Source of the DNA: JANSYA01 sp965243385
Lineage (GTDB): Bacteria > Spirochaetota > Leptospiria > Leptospirales > Leptonemataceae
Length of the DNA: 64,000 bases
Assembly: GCA_965243385.1 (NCBI GenBank)
Contig: CBDEUV010000002.1
Span: 1,860,001-1,924,000, forward strand
Direction: 5' to 3'
The position numbers were made by a program, and so were the translations under genes. The notes beneath the pieces were generated by a model. The model had not been told where the DNA came from and ran no database searches. It saw only the letters and a program-made list of their open reading frames with translations. Each line of letters begins with the position of its first letter. The stretch's first letter is position 1. This document shows positions 59,701 through 64,000 of this stretch, one piece after another.

Positions 59701-61874
59701 GATCGGTTCGCAACAGTCTGAACTTCGGCTTCGACGGCGACGTGAATCTAACGAGCGACACGACCGCGCGCTTCAGTTCCGAATATCTGAACAGTCGCGT
59801 GGCGGACCGGCGCGATAAGTGGCTCACGGGAACCGAATACGCATACGACGAATACGGCAACCGGGTGAAACGTCTGGCTCTGGAAGACCGCCTGATCGGC
59901 ACTCTCGCGGAAAGCGGCCAGTACGCCCTGTGTCCCGGCGAAGACGGCACGAAAGTATGCGTGCTGCAGGGCGACGGTACGTACGCGGACGTCGACCTGA
60001 CTCCGGAGCAGCTCATCGCGCGCCTGCAGGAAACCTACGGCAATCGACTGGAGCAGGCCTACGGCAATTCGCAATTCAACCTGGAGCACCTGGGAGCCGG
60101 GACGGATTTCACCGCGACTCAGAACGGCGCGCAGGCGCTGGCCGACCAGAAGCTGGGCATCGCCATCGGCGTGGAGAATACTACCGGCGCGAACCTGCTG
60201 CAGGTGCTTTCCAATCTCGCGGGCGAAGACGCCGGCGGGCAGGGCCAGGCCTACGCCGACCTACTTGAAGCGATTTATACGACGGCCGGACCGGAAGCGC
60301 TGCACCGGGTCATCGCGGAAGGGGATGGTTCTTCTATTACAGCCACGGCGAACTATCTGTTGAATCAGAACGGCTACATGGACGCACTCGGCGATCACAA
60401 CGCCTGGCTCGAATCCTCAATGATGGGCGACCAGGTCTGGAATATGCTCGCGGGCAACGGCTCGCAACACTGGACCGATCTCACGAATGTCTATGACAGC
60501 GGCGGTGGCTTCTTCGGCGACTACGGTTTCGGCGGCTCTGCGGCGGGTAATATCGCGGGTTATCTCGACCTGTATCGGTCGATGGACGGGCGCGATATGC
60601 TGCCGCTGCCCTTGCTGGAACCGAAGTCGTTCGTGCCGCTCGGGCCGGATATTGAAGAGCTGCTGGCGAATATGACCGTGGAGATCAAACCGATCGAGAT
60701 CACTCCGGTCGATACGGCGAAGGCGATTCGCGAGATCCTCGAGAATCCGAACAACGAATTGACCCAGGAACAGATCTGGGAATTGGAAGACGCGCTCGCG
60801 AAGGTCGAAGGCCGCGAACCGCCGAAGTCGCTCGAACGCGACATCGCGGCTCAGGAAGCCCTGATGAACGACGAGAGCCTCACTCCGGAACAGCGCATCG
60901 CCGCGCACGCCGAGTACGCGCGTCTGGTCGGTATTCAAAATACCATCAACGAAATCGAACGGGTCGAGGCGGCCCTGAACGAAGCCCAGAACTGCGGCGA
61001 TACCTGCGACCTGGAACAAATCGCCGCCCTGGAAACCGAGCTCGAAGAGCTGAAGAGCGACGAAGAGTATCTGAAGCATACGGGCGAAGGCGTGATGAAT
61101 ATCACCGATCCGGATGTCTATATGCAGCAATTGGGCAAAGGCCTCGGACCGGTGATGCGCGATTTTCTCGAAGAGATTCGCGAGAACCCGGACACTCTGG
61201 CCTTTGACGCCGACCTGGCCGCTGAACGGGATGCAAAAAAAGCGGAAATCGCGGCGCTGGAGGATCAACTCAAGACCGCGACCGGCGCGGAAGCCACCAG
61301 ACTGCGAAACCAGATCAAAAGCCTCAACAATCGCGTGGCGGCGATCGATGCGCTCGAAGATCGATTCGACGCGGTGAAGGAGTTTCTGCTCAGCGACGAC
61401 GAGGATATGACGGACGAAGAACGCCTGGACTATCTGGCCAAAAACACCGTCGGCAGTCTGTGCAATGTGATCAGCTACTGCCTGTTCGGACAGGCGGAAG
61501 GACTGACTTCCGATAGCTTTATGACGTTCTTCCAGGACCACCTGCAGCAGGGCGGAATCGGCGGAGCCAATAACGCCTACTACCATATGGGATCGGGAAC
61601 GCTGGAGCAACAATGGGGCATGGTTCGCCGCGATAATGGGGGGAACGCCATCGGCCAGGACGCGGCCCTGGAATACCTCAGGAATCGGAACGTCGCCATT
61701 ACGCGCCAGGATACGAACGGCAACGGTTCTCCGAATCATTTCATGTTGATTACCCGGAATAGCAGCGGAAACTGGGTCAACGCGGACCATACGTCTACTC
61801 GTAAATCCCGTCGGGGATCGCAGGTGGACTGGTCGAAAGTATATAGCCTGCGATATCTGGCGGGAGGCGGCTAA
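53748..61874 (+). CDS. Giant secreted repeat protein (resembles the Leptospira TIGR04388 group)
   Basis: The 2708-residue protein starts at ATG 53748 after AGGGGA and has a signal peptide ending near residue 45. Seven helical units of about 118 residues begin near 54, 165, 283, 403, 518, 640 and 767. Each has an LDP-type start, a W-x3-V, W-x-T-x-AE and an R-x2-F end. A Gly/Tyr-rich linker (about 1180-1205), coiled coil (about 1355-1530), hydrophobic stretch (about 1720-1785) and Gly-rich beta repeats (about 1785-1910, with DGFGGSIG, NGFGGTIG and GGFSGNLG) follow. The C-terminus has C2572 in GSLCNVISYC, H2664 in PNHFMLITR and D2680 in VNADHT, the order of a papain-like peptidase. A lipoprotein gene starts two bases after the stop. 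Function is unknown. Confidence 0.85.
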   Translation: MKCRQVNASSGKAYKWKSIRQPISRWAGITMLLVGIFATSGLVASPVTVPTLTTPGFRSQDLDPLFEYGFGETSESSWLALVNGGVTVISADWETDADAEIDRLFNETVSANAGMTEAEKTELRNALIAQKNTQKAAWDASADQLIEEEQAWFIQDLAYRHLPDLPGAAAAVDTAELDNYIQQAFDTTFTLSDWDNLVQSGAAAVASAFEAVAVPAIEAVAAAVRADAEDSGTISTTFGSDIFESSLLQGLDGAAFDVLTSAIGDRIRAGLADFIGSKFDQLTVPELTLNAFDPATVQPYIDAAAHSATIADWNAAVVGGRDYEFAAWRTEAEWTRDIQVGIALSQSGLTGQDANVYELHLMSTLDEVVQSAGDQWLAASTGLIDSRRASFQSDLDSGLTPALKLASFPVLNFEYMFISVSQAATEADWQGAVYAGRDALLADWSTDAEARIDAAVEAARTDNPSMTAAEETDLRTALGGQRDSARDAWQEAAAAMIESERRPFLLTLLSSQLALQLPEITGFQTEDLDPIIQSANAQTGSPSEWRSIVEAEVQVLFEAWLPTVEGTLDQSATAAVDEAVTGGLISSDTARELALDLIRQSLQAEASDLYLDAALGYTSDVFIERIDEIFSGIATPQIDTNLLGFNASVLTPTFTSAQTSTNSLQWTNAVNDGKQAALREWFTTLLNHVTGLMDSTVSGSGLSGEDAQVLRDYLEFQLDPEIQQARRDWEVAASTLVGDRRMEFMMSLEPEVAAVNESGAPVLQITPLTAPGFDQDSLFYIFDLIKNASTVGQWEQLAKEGVYNLADVWQTQVDAMIDTIVTDVTAGVTNDTFETITFEGVAEGEGTRINSILAYKDYVRSYLSDQKNLQFAIWTYEAEQLLEIGRESYLAGRDLSAIEAQQDATSASIFDSTRESRDAQSESEQNLDPNRERKPYELAAEQAIAQARRQLELGELEWRSDWRDRRDEGLTRYNQALYSLDQHRDQYLYTMQQSDLAWQTNIAMMEQFEANMRGGIDMITGQLQEMIAMNALFHTDVECPEDRRSSCVLTPGNDQDGTEPIYRELNGAGQAFKEKLDALQAALDSGAPLSAIVQEIQLALENMATHARERRNYWAGHIQGDARLTEEFQWADYVAPNAKGKYSGIPQHEALMSRGPSYYQGGVRTNISDTQIVYRRWVPDPTPPGGGGFDGYGGYDDFYGDSSPGGHYETKVLGDLLDDPSTWDFTTPGGDPISADMGTLLRMRQLAFVYDAADAGADAATEWERFLEEASQEQRQIVDGSAGAGRACGRGESVSADAAYGFRCSDAAGLGAFTYYASSGQHGLFTGRAPVRYIDVDVPYTWFDVNADANWKVWDEALASIMAVSAHWVGEVLPNVEAWERQVADYKTGYAEWQAESADRIAEYEAAYQAGKERLLANRAEFLFDMDEEWADGRAQYTEAYENLNEIELEWQEVISELLAAGEDADEDLVAELQSQLDAVVNSISIDRVEIPEVEAELEEIFGELPELEEDFVTRFQEDTPDPTLIEGVVQQFAEVAQGMVNFAMLHAVGDMMEAAREDYIDRVVQILESIGEAEQGELPEKPYTAYEVVVHDDGSISGSRTIYSGRADEIGKDRRGYALKPEHYQPEMITQTIFFSAPQANKIPELGNLFETSSQAAMGLINESFQSAGEGSSSSFAFVDASVGEQMEVAHENVDTFFKDRQGRIAKEQNAKEHDEKPGKIFKSILAVASTLVGCVPCGAALVAWSAAEGFRDGGIVGALSGIVSGAVSSFTSAFGVSVDLSYSYEDGFGGSIGLGLGEGGAGLGLNVGFGSQAGVGIGWTGSAAGGSGLDFGLKIDKNGIGVNAGVGDFTAGLNYNYENGFGGTIGYDSGQGFTAGLGWSESGGFSGNLGLNLGKGYTAGLAYSEGNGLSGSLDRAAQDLDMGILSNYIQAKGSFGLNLSGDGLGLTNTFDYQFQTGNFRGDGDGFRGWGGGPSGGSFFGQSGSVRNSLNFGFDGDVNLTSDTTARFSSEYLNSRVADRRDKWLTGTEYAYDEYGNRVKRLALEDRLIGTLAESGQYALCPGEDGTKVCVLQGDGTYADVDLTPEQLIARLQETYGNRLEQAYGNSQFNLEHLGAGTDFTATQNGAQALADQKLGIAIGVENTTGANLLQVLSNLAGEDAGGQGQAYADLLEAIYTTAGPEALHRVIAEGDGSSITATANYLLNQNGYMDALGDHNAWLESSMMGDQVWNMLAGNGSQHWTDLTNVYDSGGGFFGDYGFGGSAAGNIAGYLDLYRSMDGRDMLPLPLLEPKSFVPLGPDIEELLANMTVEIKPIEITPVDTAKAIREILENPNNELTQEQIWELEDALAKVEGREPPKSLERDIAAQEALMNDESLTPEQRIAAHAEYARLVGIQNTINEIERVEAALNEAQNCGDTCDLEQIAALETELEELKSDEEYLKHTGEGVMNITDPDVYMQQLGKGLGPVMRDFLEEIRENPDTLAFDADLAAERDAKKAEIAALEDQLKTATGAEATRLRNQIKSLNNRVAAIDALEDRFDAVKEFLLSDDEDMTDEERLDYLAKNTVGSLCNVISYCLFGQAEGLTSDSFMTFFQDHLQQGGIGGANNAYYHMGSGTLEQQWGMVRRDNGGNAIGQDAALEYLRNRNVAITRQDTNGNGSPNHFMLITRNSSGNWVNADHTSTRKSRRGSQVDWSKVYSLRYLAGGG

Positions 61875-61876
61875 CC

Positions 61877-62458
61877 ATGGCGAATTTCACAGCGACCCCT
61901 GCGATCCTCCGACCCGGAGGCCGCCTGGCGGCGACGATCGCAGTCGTGGCGGCTCTGGCCATCGCCGGCTGCGAGGAGTCCATGTCAGCGAAACAATATC
62001 CGGAACTGTCTCTCAGCGGAGTCTGGGAAATGACCGACAACGAAGGCATGGCTCAATTCCTCGGGATTGAAACGCGGCCCGGCGGCTCTTATTGCATGCA
62101 CCTCGACGAATTCAGCCGGAAAGGTCGCATCAGATTCCTGAACGATTCGGCGACTTACGAAATTCGTTTGCGACGACCGGAAGGAGACTTGCGCGAAGCC
62201 ATGCCCATCACGCTTCTCTACAGGGACGCGGAACGCGACGGACATATTGAAGTTCAGGCTGACACAAAAGGGCGCCCGCTGATCTACCTGCACTTCGACG
62301 ACACCGCCGAAAAGCGAAAGCAGTACGGCGGCTACAACGGCGTGCGATCGCCCGGTTATTACGATCGAGCCGGTATCGAAGCCTGCCTGAACGAACTCGA
62401 ACGGGAATTCGAAGCCGACCAGGAATCCGCCGACAACGAACCAGGGGCTCCGCAATAA
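61877..62458 (+). CDS. Lipoprotein coupled to the giant protein gene
   Basis: ATG 61877 lies two bases after the giant gene's stop, so translation is probably coupled. The 193-residue protein has a signal peptide and lipobox AIAGC. The mature part is beta-rich (LSLSGVWEMTDNEGMAQFLG, YEIRLRRPEGDLREAMPITL) with an acidic C-terminus (ELEREFEADQESADNE). I recognise no family. Its position suggests a partner, anchor or protective (immunity-like) protein for the giant protein. The composition does not differ from that of the giant gene. Confidence 0.75.
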   Translation: MANFTATPAILRPGGRLAATIAVVAALAIAGCEESMSAKQYPELSLSGVWEMTDNEGMAQFLGIETRPGGSYCMHLDEFSRKGRIRFLNDSATYEIRLRRPEGDLREAMPITLLYRDAERDGHIEVQADTKGRPLIYLHFDDTAEKRKQYGGYNGVRSPGYYDRAGIEACLNELEREFEADQESADNEPGAPQ

Positions 62459-62544
62459 GGTCGATCGACCGGCCCTGCCCGCTGTCGCCGAACGCCAGTC
62501 GAATTTTGAACCGCCTGTTGCGGTAAACGAAACGGTCGGAGCAC

Positions 62545-63048
62545 TCAGGAGCCGGGTCGCGGACCGCGAACATAAAGCTCTTTCTTCACATGCGCGACCA
62601 CCTCGCCGGACTCGCCGAGGATGTCAGTTTCATAGAAGCGGTTGGTCTTGCGGTCCCGCGCAACGATCTCCCGCACGGCTTCGATTTCGTCCGGCGGGAT
62701 ATGAAAGCGGGCGTGCACTTCGCCGACGCCCGGTTTCAAGAATTCAATCTGCGCGCCTTTATCCCAGACGATGTATTCCGGCCCCAGATTGGCCATCAGA
62801 ATAAACATATAAAACGGATCGGCCATCGAATAGAGCGAACCGCCGAATTGCGTGCCGACATAGTTGGTATTACTTACGACCAGCGGCATACGAACTTCCA
62901 CCGTATGCGCATCCACAATGCTCGGGAAGATCGACGCGCCCCGATAGGGACCGAAAAATCGAAAGGCTTCTTCCATGCTGTACGTTTCTTGCAGAAATTT
63001 CCACATCGGATGCACGGCAAATTCAGGTCGCTTGCGTCGAGAACTCAT
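62545..63048 (-). CDS. DUF4442 hotdog-fold protein
   Basis: From ATG 63048 the product is 167 residues. It shows the DUF4442 pattern: EAFRFFGPYRGASIF, EVRMPLVVSNTNYVGTQFGG, SLYSMADPFYMFILM, IEFLKPGVGEVHARFHIPPD. The family has a hotdog fold and is thought to act on acyl thioesters. An upstream start at 63132 would add 28 basic residues and is less likely. It converges with the lipoprotein gene from the giant locus. Confidence 0.87.
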   Translation of the reverse strand: MSSRRKRPEFAVHPMWKFLQETYSMEEAFRFFGPYRGASIFPSIVDAHTVEVRMPLVVSNTNYVGTQFGGSLYSMADPFYMFILMANLGPEYIVWDKGAQIEFLKPGVGEVHARFHIPPDEIEAVREIVARDRKTNRFYETDILGESGEVVAHVKKELYVRGPRPGS

Positions 63049-63340
63049 GCCGGACAGAAATCGCCGCAGGCCCGACTTCGCAAGCCCCAAATCGCTTCGC
63101 CGGAGCACAAAAAAATTCGTATTACTACGCAAAAAACAGCGACCTTCTTGTGATTTTTGTCGCTGAAATTCGTCGTTGACCTATGTCCCATTCAGTAGCC
63201 TGGACTCACCAATTTCCCGTCGCAGTCTTGTAACACTAGCCTAACGAACTTCTTACATGCTGTGAATCTCGATTCCGTTTAAATCCATTGCTGCATGAGT
63301 CTGATGAGACGAACCGTTACGAACGAGGCTGAGTGGCACT
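63049..63340. other. Divergent intergenic region before the last lipoprotein gene
   Basis: About 290 bases separate the DUF4442 start from the lipoprotein at 63341. The middle is AT-richer and must hold both promoters. TTGACC at 63175-63180 is a possible -35 box, without a convincing partner. Confidence 0.4.
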
Positions 63341-64000
63341 ATGAAACGCGGGATCTGGCTTACCTTATCATCAATTACACTTACGGCGATGGCGACAATC
63401 GGCTGCGGCAGCGGCGCCGGTCTCAGTGAACGGGCGCTCTTCGGCTTTACGGCGGATCTGTCGAACAGCCTGTTCGTAAGCCCGGCTGCGAGTTGCACCA
63501 GCGACGTCGCGGTGCAATCGACTTCGGTCAGCCTGGTGGAACAGGGAGCGCTGGGCGGCAATCAGACCCGCGCCTGGCAGGCCGCCAGCCCCTTCTATAC
63601 CCAGACCCCGGAATTCGGCGGCTATGGCGTCTATCGCGAAGAGGTCTGCTTCTTCCTGAACGAGGCCTTCAACGGCACCGTCGAAATCCCGGTTACCACG
63701 AGTCAGGCCTACGCCGATTTTTTGAGCATCACCCAGACCCAACCGCTGGTAGACGCGGGCAATCCTCTGGGGGCGACTCTAAGCTTCACCGGCGACGGGA
63801 CGACGGGCCACGGCACGGCAGGACGCATATGCTTTAATATTGAAGCGATCGGCGACGCGGACCTGATCGGCGAAACGCTGAATATCGAACTCGGCGAAAT
63901 CACCAGCGGCGACGACGCGGCCTTCTACACCGGCAAGAACCCCTGCGACGTCGCGGTCGCGATCGAAGACGACGACGGCCCCGGCGTGCGCGTTTCGAAT
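63341..64000 (+). CDS. Lipoprotein with Calx-beta-like repeat (3' end outside window)
   Basis: ATG 63341 opens a frame of 220 codons that runs through the window edge. The signal peptide (MKRGIWLTLSSITLTAMA) ends in a lipobox-like TIGC. The visible mature part is beta-rich with cysteines (AASCTSD, EEVCFFLN, GRICFNIEA, KNPCDVAV). It ends with VAIEDDDGPGVRVSN, the acidic turn that closes Calx-beta-type repeats and leads to the next one. Similar multi-domain lipoproteins occur in Leptospira. It is probably exposed on the cell surface. Confidence 0.75.
   Translation, partial: MKRGIWLTLSSITLTAMATIGCGSGAGLSERALFGFTADLSNSLFVSPAASCTSDVAVQSTSVSLVEQGALGGNQTRAWQAASPFYTQTPEFGGYGVYREEVCFFLNEAFNGTVEIPVTTSQAYADFLSITQTQPLVDAGNPLGATLSFTGDGTTGHGTAGRICFNIEAIGDADLIGETLNIELGEITSGDDAAFYTGKNPCDVAVAIEDDDGPGVRVSN

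Noticed and set aside
60417..61790. 457-codon open frame antisense to the giant gene
   Set aside because: It is a shadow frame of a GC-rich coding sequence. The product has no recognisable domain, no signal peptide and no ribosome-binding site, while the sense frame is clearly coding.
1..64000. CRISPR arrays, insertion sequences, rRNA or phage genes
   Set aside because: No regularly spaced repeats, transposase or integrase frames, conserved rRNA stretches or phage structural genes were recognised by eye.

Overview
The window is a dense, GC-rich bacterial chromosome segment with about 50 protein genes. It holds no rRNA, tRNA, CRISPR array or transposase that I could recognise. The best guess for the host is a Leptospirales-like spirochaete or a relative. 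The reasons are many lipoproteins with loose spirochaete-type lipoboxes, a heme-acquisition locus (hemO / exbB-exbD-tonB / hmuY-receptor) of the kind known in Leptospira, membrane-anchored AraC regulators, and a 2708-residue secreted protein resembling the giant proteins of Leptospira. The GC content is clearly higher than in Leptospira itself, so the assignment is tentative.

Layout. 1-3.6 kb: the 3' part of a gene for a DUF4157 (eCIS-core) effector with an HNH-like nuclease tip, followed by a SUKH/SMI1 immunity gene; both the tip and the immunity gene have lower GC than their surroundings. 3.7-17.9 kb: housekeeping and unknown genes (flavin monooxygenase-like enzyme, hotdog thioesterase, a frameshifted TPM-domain gene, cytochrome c lipoprotein, membrane AraC regulator, single-domain response regulator, alpha/beta hydrolase, AsmA, DUF2277, YaeQ, CmoA-like methyltransferase, OmpA-like lipoprotein). 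18.0-24.4 kb: the heme-uptake regulon with two Fur-box-like sites. 24.4-36 kb: MFS transporter, D-aminoacylase-like amidohydrolase, Omp85-like barrel, a Rieske oxygenase with reversed domain order, an ECF42-like sigma factor with a YCII/DGPF protein, a RoxA-like diheme cytochrome, a sirtuin and an RNHCP protein. 36.2-38.0 kb: a DUF1772-DUF4345 membrane-protein pair and a TetR gene tied together by three matching operators. 38.2-45.7 kb: universal stress protein, a second membrane AraC regulator, and cell-envelope glycan genes (YafK L,D-transpeptidase, GT39, GT2-GH16 fusion). 45.8-51.6 kb: TetR/SRPBCC pair, then an apparently complete alpha-hydroxyketone quorum-sensing circuit (CqsS-like kinase, CqsA-like synthase, response regulator) with five copies of an 8-bp direct repeat in front of the synthase and regulator genes. 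51.6-64 kb: TPR-M23 peptidase, the giant repeat protein with a possible papain-like C-terminus and an adjoining lipoprotein gene, a DUF4442 protein, and the start of a Calx-beta-like lipoprotein.

How parts work together. The heme locus makes a full path: HmuY-like surface lipoprotein, TonB-dependent receptor, TonB-ExbB-ExbD energy transduction and heme oxygenase, all plausibly under Fur. In the quorum-sensing locus the synthase makes an alpha-hydroxyketone, the six-helix kinase senses it, and the response regulator may bind the phased CCTGGACA repeats. The effector/immunity pair at the left edge implies that eCIS structural genes, or other members of that system, lie outside this window or elsewhere in the genome.
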